Shown in pieces: positions 55,233-63,093 of a stretch of 64,000 nucleotides of DNA. The notes beneath the pieces are model-generated. The model did no database searches. It was not told where the DNA came from and saw only the letters and a program-made list of their open reading frames with translations. The stretch spans positions 124,001 through 188,000 of the forward strand of contig JANQOQ010000014.1 of assembly GCA_028285755.1 (NCBI GenBank), written 5' to 3'. A program made the translations under genes and the position numbers. The stretch's first letter is position 1. Every line of letters begins with the position of its first letter. Source of the DNA: Puniceicoccaceae bacterium (GTDB lineage: Bacteria > Verrucomicrobiota > Verrucomicrobiia > Opitutales > JAFGAQ01).

Positions 55233-57869
55233 TCAAATTTCTACTGCAAAAGAGTGGTTGCCACTGCCTTTCTCGAACTCCTGCCCGTCTGGCAACTGAA
55301 TCACAGCGGTGGTATTCGGTGGTATCTCCACGGATAGTTCAAAAGTGCTGCCATTTAAATTCCAATCGGTAGCAATCATCCCGTAGGGGCTCTTCAGGCT
55401 CGTTTTTGCCCAGGTAATATCGCCACCCGGCTGCGGCCGTATCAGGATTTTCTTATACCCGGGTTCTAAGGTGTCGATGCCACCAATCACCGAATACATC
55501 CATTCACCCACCGCTCCGTAGGCGTAGTGATTAAACGAGTTCATCCCCGCATCCCCAAAACCATCCGTATGGCTATAACTGTTCCATCGCTCCCACATGG
55601 TAGTTGCGCCCTGCTTGATAGAGTAGAGCCATCCCGGGTAGCTTTCCTGCAGGAGAATGCGATACGCGACATCATTGCGATCCATGCGAGAGAGCACAGG
55701 CATAAGTAGTCCGGTACCGACAAATCCGGTCGAGAGATGCCAGCCGCGCGATTGGATGTCTGCGACAAGCGCATCGGTTGCTGTTTTACGCATCTTTTCA
55801 GGCAGTATATCAAATCCCAGTGCCAGGCAGTATCCGGTCTGGGTCTCTTTCTTGAGCCGTCCGTCCTCATTTACAAATTCGCGCACAAAGGCCTCCTTTG
55901 CTTTCTTGGAGGTTTCTGAGTAATATTTTGCTTTCTCAGTTTTTCCCAGGATCTCAGCAGCCTTTGCCAGTAATTTTGCGACCTGGGCAAAATATGCGGT
56001 GCCGATTTGGATCTTAGGTGTGGGTGCTTCTCCCGGTGTGGGTGCGTCAATCGCCAGCCAATCCCCAAAACCCTGCCAGCTGCCGTGCTTTTCGCCAGGC
56101 CATATATAGTCATCGCTGGTATCAATCTGGTAGTCCACCCAGCGCCGCATCAGCTCAAAGTTGTCCGCCAAAATGCGCTCATTGCCGTAGCGCTCGTAGA
56201 TCACCCAGGGGCAGATCACCGCTGCATCACTCCAGGCAGGGGAAGCGCCATCATTGTTTAGCCGGGGAATAATTACGGGCACAATACCATTTTCGAGCTG
56301 CGCATCCCGCATGTCTGCCATCCATTTTTCAAAGAAAGCGTCAATATCCATATTGAAAGTAGCGGTGCGCACAAACACCTGGGCGTCTCCGGTCCAGCCC
56401 AGCCGTTCATCCCGCTGAGGGCAATCGGTCGGTACTTCCAGAAAATTGCCCTTTTGTCCCCACAGGATATTGCTCTGCAACTGATTGAGCAGGGGGTTCG
56501 AGCACTCAAAACTCCCGGTTACGGATATATCATTGTGTAATACGACGGCCTCTACCGAATCCAGATCAAACGGGTAGCGTATACCGCTTAAGCCCGCATA
56601 GCGAAATCCATGGAATGTAAAACGCGGCTCCCACTCCATCGGCTCTTCATCCTTAAAAGAGTAGCGGTTGGTCGCTTCGGCATTGCGCAAATTCTCAAGA
56701 TACAGCGAGCCATCCGCATTCAGCATCTCCGCAAACTGCATGGTGAGCGTGCTGCGACGGTCGGCCTGCGCCTTTACCCGTATCCAGCCGACCACATTTT
56801 GCCCAAAATCATATACCCAGACTCCGTTGGGGTCACGTTTTACAGAGATGGGTTTGATTACTTCCTGCCTGCGCACGGGTTCTACGATTTTCGCTACCAT
56901 CTTGCCCGTGGGTTCTTTTTCGATACGCGGCTGCAGCCAACCTTCTACTTCATACTCAACCGTGCTCCAGCCATCAATCTCAGCCCGGGCGTCATACTTC
57001 TCCCCATTGTAAAAGTCAGACTCGATGATCGGTCCGGTTGCGGCCAGCCAGCTGTCGTTAGTTTTCACCCAATGGATTTTGCCATTCACATCCTCAATCA
57101 TCAGTTGAGCAATCACTGAAGTATCCTGCCCATACCAGTTCTTGGCATTTCGCCACATCAGGAAACCATTGTGCCACCCATCCGCGAGTAGGATGCCCAT
57201 CGCATTATCTCCAGTTTGCAGGTGCTTGGTGACATCGTAGGTCAGGTATTGATTACGCGATGCATAGTCTGTCCAGCCCGGTGCAAATACGTTGTTCCCA
57301 ATCTTCTCACCATTAAACTCAACCTCGTAAATGCCGCGTGCAGAAATGTAGAGCCGTGCACGCTTCACGGCATCGTCGATTCCGAACACCTTACGCAAAT
57401 ACACCGGAGGCACACTCCGGGTGGTCATACGCGGGGGGTGTCCGATCCACTTGGCCTTCCAGGCATCCTGCCCGAGCAGCCCCATTTCAAACCAGGCAGG
57501 CGTGCTCCATTCGGAGGGCTCCTCCTCATCATCCACCCAGGTTCGCACCTTCCAGGTATATCGGGTGCTCGCCTTCAGTTTCGGGCCTCCATATTCAATG
57601 TAGGTCGACTGCGCACTGCTTACCTTTTCAGTGTTCCAGGTAAGTTGCCCCGCTTCATCCATGACAACGATCTGATAAGCGCTCTGGACTACATTCGCTT
57701 CATCACTTTGCACCCACCAGGAAAAGCGTGGCTGGGCATCATCGATCCCCAGGGGATTCGTCCGCCCTTCGCAGAGCAACCGCGTGGGGGCTGAAGCATT
57801 CAAATTCACAATTGAGCTAAGAAAACACAGGAGTACTGTTATTATAAGGGGTAAGTGGATAACGTTCAT
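55233..57869 (-). CDS. GH78 alpha-L-rhamnosidase
   Basis: 878 residues, signal peptide (IHLPLIITVLLCFLSSIVNL). N-terminal beta domain with T-N-P-L-G-I-D-D-A-Q-P-R-F-S-W, then a second beta domain, and the (alpha/alpha)6 barrel with T-D-C-P-Q-R-D-E-R-L-G-W-T-G-D-A at residues 481-495, where the Glu of R-D-E-R is the general acid. C-terminal beta domain ends N-H-S-F-A-V-E-I. Removes terminal alpha-L-rhamnose from polysaccharide or glycoside outside the cytoplasm. Full length. A palindrome CCTAAACGTTAGG at 57932 lies upstream and may be a LacI-type operator. Confidence 0.95.
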   Translation of the reverse strand: MNVIHLPLIITVLLCFLSSIVNLNASAPTRLLCEGRTNPLGIDDAQPRFSWWVQSDEANVVQSAYQIVVMDEAGQLTWNTEKVSSAQSTYIEYGGPKLKASTRYTWKVRTWVDDEEEPSEWSTPAWFEMGLLGQDAWKAKWIGHPPRMTTRSVPPVYLRKVFGIDDAVKRARLYISARGIYEVEFNGEKIGNNVFAPGWTDYASRNQYLTYDVTKHLQTGDNAMGILLADGWHNGFLMWRNAKNWYGQDTSVIAQLMIEDVNGKIHWVKTNDSWLAATGPIIESDFYNGEKYDARAEIDGWSTVEYEVEGWLQPRIEKEPTGKMVAKIVEPVRRQEVIKPISVKRDPNGVWVYDFGQNVVGWIRVKAQADRRSTLTMQFAEMLNADGSLYLENLRNAEATNRYSFKDEEPMEWEPRFTFHGFRYAGLSGIRYPFDLDSVEAVVLHNDISVTGSFECSNPLLNQLQSNILWGQKGNFLEVPTDCPQRDERLGWTGDAQVFVRTATFNMDIDAFFEKWMADMRDAQLENGIVPVIIPRLNNDGASPAWSDAAVICPWVIYERYGNERILADNFELMRRWVDYQIDTSDDYIWPGEKHGSWQGFGDWLAIDAPTPGEAPTPKIQIGTAYFAQVAKLLAKAAEILGKTEKAKYYSETSKKAKEAFVREFVNEDGRLKKETQTGYCLALGFDILPEKMRKTATDALVADIQSRGWHLSTGFVGTGLLMPVLSRMDRNDVAYRILLQESYPGWLYSIKQGATTMWERWNSYSHTDGFGDAGMNSFNHYAYGAVGEWMYSVIGGIDTLEPGYKKILIRPQPGGDITWAKTSLKSPYGMIATDWNLNGSTFELSVEIPPNTTAVIQLPDGQEFEKGSGNHSFAVEI

Positions 57870-57931
57870 TGTAATAATCTACCTATCAAGACGGCAACTC
57901 CTCAGTCAACCCCCAAAGCTTCAATAATAGG

Positions 57932-57944
57932 CCTAAACGTTAGG
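57932..57944. promoter_or_regulatory. Palindrome upstream of the rhamnosidase gene
   Basis: CCTAAACGTTAGG, a near-perfect 13-nt palindrome with the A-A-C-G-T-T core, 63 bp before the leftward GH78 start. It shares the AAACGTTA core with the sites between lacI and the transporter, so the same LacI-type regulator could act here. Confidence 0.5.
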
Positions 57945-57964
57945 GTATTAGCTCCCTTAAATGT

Positions 57965-58966
57965 CTAAGAATCTCTCACTTCAATAACTGAGACTCTCTC
58001 CAGAATCTCCGCCTTCAGCACGGCTTTGTGTTTTTGTTTCCCATTGAACAATAACTCCACGGCTTCATGCGCAATTTCCGCCACGGGCTGGGCGATGGTC
58101 GTTATCGGAGGGTTGATAAAGGGGGACCAGGGTTGATCATCAAATGCAACCACTGAGATGTCCTCTGGTATCTGCAACTGGTATTCTCTCGCCACGCGTA
58201 AAAGTGCCAGGATGCCTTGACCATTCAGGGTAATCACGGCAGTAGGTTTTACGTCCGCTTTTAAAATGCTTTGAGAGCCTTCGATTCCGGCTTCCAGACT
58301 ATAACCATTGCCTGCAATATGGCTCGCTTCCAGGCTTAATCCTGCTTTCTTCATTTCATTGCGAATACCCTCAAAACGCTCTCTGTCTGCAAGCGTTTGG
58401 GTGTCGCCGCGTAATACGCCGATTTTGCGATGCCCCTTATCAATCAAATGGCGAACCGCCTGTTTGCCGCTGTCACGATTATCGAGGGATACGGAGTTCA
58501 CATTGAGTTCGGGAATCAACCGATCCACCAGTACCACCGGATTTTGTTCCTGCGTGGCCGCTTTCGTGAGCTCATCGGAGTTTATACCCACGGATGCGAT
58601 TATAAAGCCATCCAGCCGGCGCGATGTCATATCTCGCAGGAGATTACGTTCCAGCCCAGCATCCTCCCCCGAATCAAAGAGCAGGATGGTTTTTTCGAGT
58701 TTGCGAAGTTCGCGATCGATTTCCCGGGCGAGCTCCGCAAAAAAGGGGTTGGTAATATCCGGCACTAGCAAGCCGATCATCCCTGTTTGGCCTTTGCGTA
58801 AATTCGAGCCCAAAGGATTCGGTGCAGCATTGTATTTTTCAGCTGCTTCCAGTACCCGCTTGCTGGTGGCTTCGCTGATCCGATACTTCTCCGGTGAGCC
58901 CGCTAAAACTCTGGAAACTGTCGTTACGGATAGATCGAGATGCGCTGCCAATTCGCTGAGATTCAT
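57965..58966 (-). CDS. LacI/GalR-family transcriptional regulator
   Basis: 333 residues. HTH M-N-L-S-E-L-A-A-H-L-D-L-S-V-T-T-V-S-R-V-L-A-G, hinge A-P-N-P-L-G-S-N-L-R-K-G-Q-T, then the periplasmic-binding-like domain with I-G-L-L-V-P-D-I-T-N-P-F-F-A-E-L, F-D-D-Q-P-W-S-P-F-I-N-P-P-I-T-T-I-A-Q-P and A-V-E-L-L-F-N. Divergent from the transporter-ribokinase-nucleoside-hydrolase genes. Two CGCAAACGTT-type palindromes lie in the gap, one at its own start. Likely represses until ribose or a related sugar binds. Confidence 0.94.
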   Translation of the reverse strand: MNLSELAAHLDLSVTTVSRVLAGSPEKYRISEATSKRVLEAAEKYNAAPNPLGSNLRKGQTGMIGLLVPDITNPFFAELAREIDRELRKLEKTILLFDSGEDAGLERNLLRDMTSRRLDGFIIASVGINSDELTKAATQEQNPVVLVDRLIPELNVNSVSLDNRDSGKQAVRHLIDKGHRKIGVLRGDTQTLADRERFEGIRNEMKKAGLSLEASHIAGNGYSLEAGIEGSQSILKADVKPTAVITLNGQGILALLRVAREYQLQIPEDISVVAFDDQPWSPFINPPITTIAQPVAEIAHEAVELLFNGKQKHKAVLKAEILERVSVIEVRDS

Positions 58967-58977
58967 TGCTTATTGAA

Positions 58978-58996
58978 TGCGCAAAACGTTTGCGCA
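58978..58996. promoter_or_regulatory. LacI operator candidate, proximal
   Basis: TGCGCAAAACGTTTGCGCA, a 19-nt near-perfect palindrome with the CGCAAA/CGTTTGCG halves of LacI-family operators, 12 bp upstream of the lacI start codon. Confidence 0.8.
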
Positions 58997-59056
58997 AACC
59001 CGAATCTGCGCAATTCCATCGTCTACTGCAAGGGGGAAATTCATTACTTTTTTGAG

Positions 59057-59073
59057 TTGCGCAAACGTTAATT
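59057..59073. promoter_or_regulatory. LacI operator candidate, distal
   Basis: TTGCGCAAACGTTAATT shares TGCGCAAACGTT with the proximal site; the right half is degenerate. It lies about 50 bp before the transporter start, suited to repressing that promoter. Confidence 0.65.
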
Positions 59074-59122
59074 CAAGCCTAAACTCCAATTTCTCTCTTA
59101 TTTTCTAACCCATTTTATACCT

Positions 59123-60127
59123 ATGCAAATTATCGAATCTTACCCCGTTGCCGTTGTAATGTGCATCGTCACCATGATCTGTTGGGGATCGTGGGCAAAT
59201 ACGCAAAAACTCGCCTCGAAGGAATGGAGGTTCCAGCTCTACTACTGGGATTACAGCCTTGGTATCATTATCATCTCACTCTTACTGGGCCTGACTATGG
59301 GCAGTACAGGCTCCGAAGGTCGTGGCTTCTTTGCAGATCTCAGTCAGGCGGAAATGCAGGCCATCCGTTCCGCATTGATCGGTGGCATCGTCTTTAATCT
59401 GGCAAATATTTTGATCGTTGCTGCCATTGATATCGCCGGCATGGCGGTTGCATTTCCGGTGGGCATTGGCCTTGCACTGGTGATCGGTGTGATTACCAAT
59501 TACGTGGCCAATCCGGTGGGGGATCCACTCATGTTGGGTATCGGTGTTCTGCTGGTGGCTCTCGCAATCATTCTCGATGCGATTATATACCGCCGCCTCC
59601 CGGCTTCGGGTAACACCCAGTTTGTTAAGGGTTTGGTGCTATCCATTATTGGGGGTGTGCTGATGGGCTTCTTTTACCGCTTTGTCGCGGCTTCCATGGC
59701 GCTCGATTTTGCAAACCCGGAACCCGGAAAACTCACTCCCTATACTGCCGTGTTTATTTTCTCCATCGGTTTGTTCCTGTCGAATTTCATCTGGAACACC
59801 TGGGTCATGTATAAGCCATTCAGCGGAGAAAAAGTGAAATACTTGGACTACTTTAAGCAGGGGAACGCCAAGCTCCATTTCATCGGCATTCTCGGAGGGC
59901 TCATCTGGGGCGTGGGTATGTCATTCAGTATCATTGCCTCCGGGGCTGCGGGCTTTGCAATTTCCTACGGGCTCGGGCAGGGGGCTACCATGGTGGCCGC
60001 ATTCTGGGGAGTCTTTATCTGGAAGGAGTTTAAGGATGCGCCGGCAGGCACGGGTAAATTCATAGCACTCATGTTTACGCTCTTTATCATTGGGCTCGCG
60101 CTCATCGTAGCGGCGCGATTGGTTTAA
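59123..60127 (+). CDS. GRP-type (glucose/ribose porter) sugar transporter
   Basis: 334 residues with ten membrane spans, starting Y-P-V-A-V-V-M-C-I-V-T-M-I-C-W-G-S-W-A-N-T-Q-K-L (the M-x2-W-G-S-W signature of the GRP/RhaT-like branch of the DMT superfamily, which includes RbsU and RhaT). G-M-A-V-A-F-P-V-G-I-G-L-A-L-V-I-G and G-A-A-G-F-A-I-S-Y-G-L-G-Q-G are the repeated motif halves. Ribokinase follows 22 bp later, so ribose is the likeliest substrate; L-rhamnose is the alternative given the nearby rhamnosidase. First gene of a five-gene rightward operon. Confidence 0.85.
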   Translation: MQIIESYPVAVVMCIVTMICWGSWANTQKLASKEWRFQLYYWDYSLGIIIISLLLGLTMGSTGSEGRGFFADLSQAEMQAIRSALIGGIVFNLANILIVAAIDIAGMAVAFPVGIGLALVIGVITNYVANPVGDPLMLGIGVLLVALAIILDAIIYRRLPASGNTQFVKGLVLSIIGGVLMGFFYRFVAASMALDFANPEPGKLTPYTAVFIFSIGLFLSNFIWNTWVMYKPFSGEKVKYLDYFKQGNAKLHFIGILGGLIWGVGMSFSIIASGAAGFAISYGLGQGATMVAAFWGVFIWKEFKDAPAGTGKFIALMFTLFIIGLALIVAARLV

Positions 60128-60149
60128 ACCTATTTTGCACTTTGTAATT

Positions 60150-61064
60150 ATGATCGTTGTAATCGGTAGTTCCAATACAGACATGATCGTCAAGGTGCCG
60201 GATATTCCGGCGCCTGGAGAAACCATCCTCGGTGGTGAATTCACCACCGCCTCAGGTGGCAAGGGGGCAAACCAGGCGGTTGCAGCTGCGCGTTGCGGCG
60301 GGCAGGTAAAATTTGTTGCCAACGTCGGCAGGGACTCCTTCGGTAAACAGGCCATCGAAAATTTTCAGGCAGATGGTATAGATACGACGCATGTCTTCGA
60401 AGATGCGGACGCGCCGTCCGGTATTGCCTTGATTATGGTCAGCGAAGCCGGTGAAAACAGCATCGCAGTTGCCCTGGGTGCAAATGACCACCTGAATCCT
60501 GCGGCGATCAATCAACTTGAAGCCACAATCAGCCAGGCCACGATCCTGCTGATCCAGCTGGAAATCCCTCTGGCAACCGTTGAGAAAGCCGTAGATATCG
60601 CACATAAACACGGCGTAAAAGTCATCCTCAACCCCGCGCCCGCGCAGGCATTGTCTGACGAGCTCCTATCGAAAGTATCGATCATCACGCCCAACGAAAG
60701 CGAGGCCATGCTCTTGACGGGCATCGAAGTCATCGGTGGGGATTCAGCGATCGAGTCAGGCAGGGCACTCATCCAACGTGGGGTGGATACGGCAATAATA
60801 ACGCTGGGTTCCGAGGGAGCAATGATCGTTACAGCGGATTCGCAACAAAAAGTTCCGACTTACCCCGTCAAAGCCGTAGACACGACCGCCGCGGGTGACA
60901 CCTTTAACGGAGCGCTCGCCGTCGCCTTGTCTGAAGGGATGGCCCTGCCGGACGCGGTTCAATTCGCCAACGCTGCAGCGGCTCTTTCAGTCACCCGAAT
61001 GGGTGCACAACCTTCAGTACCTCAACGCCGGGAAGTCGAAACGCTACTAAACAATCAATCCTAA
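60150..61064 (+). CDS. rbsK: Ribokinase
   Basis: 304 residues from ATG 60150 (MIVVIGSSNTDMIVKVPDIP). PfkB/ribokinase motifs: G-G-K-G-A-N-Q-A-V-A-A-A-R near residue 40, N-P-A-P-A-Q-A-L, P-N-E-S-E-A, T-L-G-S-E-G-A, and the C-terminal D-T-T-A-A-G-D-T-F-N-G-A with the catalytic Asp. Converts D-ribose to ribose-5-phosphate with ATP. Standard length. Operon with the GRP transporter and the nucleoside hydrolases. Confidence 0.95.
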   Translation: MIVVIGSSNTDMIVKVPDIPAPGETILGGEFTTASGGKGANQAVAAARCGGQVKFVANVGRDSFGKQAIENFQADGIDTTHVFEDADAPSGIALIMVSEAGENSIAVALGANDHLNPAAINQLEATISQATILLIQLEIPLATVEKAVDIAHKHGVKVILNPAPAQALSDELLSKVSIITPNESEAMLLTGIEVIGGDSAIESGRALIQRGVDTAIITLGSEGAMIVTADSQQKVPTYPVKAVDTTAAGDTFNGALAVALSEGMALPDAVQFANAAAALSVTRMGAQPSVPQRREVETLLNNQS

Positions 61065-61084
61065 TCCCTCTTCACGATCGCTTT

Positions 61085-62098
61085 ATGAAAAGGCACATAT
61101 GTTTAGTTTTTGCGCTATTTTTTGCATCCGTCATCCTTAGAGCAGACGAACCGGTCGCCATTGTATACGATACCGACATTGGGAATGACGTCGACGACGT
61201 AATGGCGCTCGCCATGATTCACGCACTGAAGTCCCGCGGCCACCTTGAGCTCCTTGCCGTTACGGTTACCAAAGATCATCCCTTGGCTGCAGCGTTCACT
61301 GATGCCGTAAATACTTTCTACGGCGAGCCGGATATCCCAATCGCAGTGGTCCGGGGGGGTGCAGCACAGCACAAAGGACGCTTCAATGGCCTTGCTGAAG
61401 AGACTAAGCCAGACGGATCACTCCGCTACCCGCATGACCTGCGAAGCGGCGAACATGCCCCGGAAGCAACCGCATTTCTCCGGAAGCTGCTGACAAATCG
61501 TCCCGATCAATCCGTCGTGCTCGTCCAGGTTGGTTTCTTCACGAATTTTCGCCGCTTGCTGGAATCCGGGCCGGACGAAATTTCACCGCTGACAGGCAAG
61601 GAATTGATCAAAAGCAAAGTAAAGCTGCTCTCCATCATGGCTGGCTCTTTCCAGACAATTCGCGATAACAACCGCTACCTCGAATACAACGTACGGCTTG
61701 ATATTCCATCTGCACAAGTACTCGCTGAGCAATGGCCGACTGAGATCATCTGGAGCGGCTTTGAGATCGGTATTGCAGCGACCTATCCGGCGACCAGCAT
61801 CGAAAGGGATTACGAGTATGTGGAGCATCACCCGCTGAAAGAGGCTTACTACCTTTACAATCCGCCTCCACATAATCGTCCCACATGGGACCTCACGAGT
61901 GTGCTCTACCCTATATGGCCGGATCGGGATTACTTCGATTTATCCACTCCCGGCAAAGTAACCGTGGAAGACGATGGTTTCACCCGCTTTACTCCCACTG
62001 AGGAAGGAAAGCATCGCTTCCTGATCGTAGATGATATCCAGATCGCTCGCCTCCGCGAAGCATTCGTTCAACTCTGCAGCCAGCCCCCGGCAAAATGA
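61085..62098 (+). CDS. Exported nucleoside hydrolase 1
   Basis: 337 residues with a signal peptide (HICLVFALFFASVILRADEP). The Ca2+-binding Asp cluster is Y-D-T-D-I-G-N-D-V-D-D-V-M-A-L, the variant D-T-D-x-G-N-D-V-D-D of secreted IUNH-family enzymes. V-L-V-Q-V-G-F-F-T-N and I-I-W-S-G-F-E-I-G follow. Cuts the N-glycosidic bond of nucleosides to base and ribose. Normal length. The stop overlaps the start of the second copy (ATGA). Confidence 0.9.
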   Translation: MKRHICLVFALFFASVILRADEPVAIVYDTDIGNDVDDVMALAMIHALKSRGHLELLAVTVTKDHPLAAAFTDAVNTFYGEPDIPIAVVRGGAAQHKGRFNGLAEETKPDGSLRYPHDLRSGEHAPEATAFLRKLLTNRPDQSVVLVQVGFFTNFRRLLESGPDEISPLTGKELIKSKVKLLSIMAGSFQTIRDNNRYLEYNVRLDIPSAQVLAEQWPTEIIWSGFEIGIAATYPATSIERDYEYVEHHPLKEAYYLYNPPPHNRPTWDLTSVLYPIWPDRDYFDLSTPGKVTVEDDGFTRFTPTEEGKHRFLIVDDIQIARLREAFVQLCSQPPAK

Positions 62099-63087
62099 AG
62101 CCACTCTGCCTCCAGTTAGTTTGGTTCATCATAGCAGGTTTAGCCTGCGCTAGGCCTGCATCCATTATTCTGGATACGGATATGGCCGGTGATTGCGATG
62201 ACGCGGGCGCCCTCGCTGTATTACACGCCCTCGCGGATCTAGGCGAAGCCGGAATTTTGGCAATCGTAACCAATCGCCGCGATCGGAGTAACGCATCCGC
62301 CGCTGCATGTTCGGCGATCAACCACTACTACGGCAGGCCGGATATCCCGATCGGCACTGACAAAGACGGGGCGAAGACAGGTAGAGGTAGACCCAGCCCC
62401 TATGCCCCGGCCCTACGGGATGAATTTCCGCACTCCGCGCTCCCCGACGATGAAATGCCGGACGCATTGACTATTTATCGCAAAACGCTCGCTGCCCAGC
62501 CGGATAACAGTGTGGTTATTTGCAGCATAGGTCTGCTCAGCAATTTGGAAGACCTCATACGCTCACAACCCGATGAATTCAGCTCGCTCAATGGTTTGGA
62601 ATTAATCCGCAAAAAAGTAAAATCTACTGTGATCATGGGCGGCGGATTCCCGCGTACCCGTTTACCGGAGACGAATCTCCGTCTCGACCCCGCAGCAGTC
62701 GTTACAGTCGTAAATGAATGGCCCGGCCCGATTCTCTGGAGTGGATTCGAAATTGGCGCGGCGCTTTTTTGCGGTGAACCCCTGAAACAGCTAAGCAGCG
62801 ATAATCCCGTTCGCCGTTCCTTCGAGTTGCGCCCTTATCGTGACGGCTTTGCGATTGATAAAGGCAAACCCGCCCACGATCAGGCGGCCGTACTCCTGGC
62901 AGTGCGGGGTGCACAACCCGAATACTGGGAGCTTATTTCAGACGGTCGTGTGGTGGCAGATTCGGATGGGCACACCGTTTGGAAAAATGACCGCAATAGG
63001 GCCCACAGCTACGTCAAAATCAAACAGAGCCCTGACCCCATCGCAACGCTCATTGATGATCTTATGATCGCACCGCCCAAACGCTAA
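62095..63087 (+). CDS. Exported nucleoside hydrolase 2
   Basis: 330 residues, signal peptide (LCLQLVWFIIAGLACARPAS). I-L-D-T-D-M-A-G-D-C-D-D-A-G-A-L as the Asp cluster and I-L-W-S-G-F-E-I-G-A-A-L downstream. Homologous to the preceding gene over its full length but well diverged, so likely a different base or sugar preference. Translationally coupled to it. Confidence 0.88.
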   Translation: MKPLCLQLVWFIIAGLACARPASIILDTDMAGDCDDAGALAVLHALADLGEAGILAIVTNRRDRSNASAAACSAINHYYGRPDIPIGTDKDGAKTGRGRPSPYAPALRDEFPHSALPDDEMPDALTIYRKTLAAQPDNSVVICSIGLLSNLEDLIRSQPDEFSSLNGLELIRKKVKSTVIMGGGFPRTRLPETNLRLDPAAVVTVVNEWPGPILWSGFEIGAALFCGEPLKQLSSDNPVRRSFELRPYRDGFAIDKGKPAHDQAAVLLAVRGAQPEYWELISDGRVVADSDGHTVWKNDRNRAHSYVKIKQSPDPIATLIDDLMIAPPKR

Positions 63088-63093
63088 CTTGTC

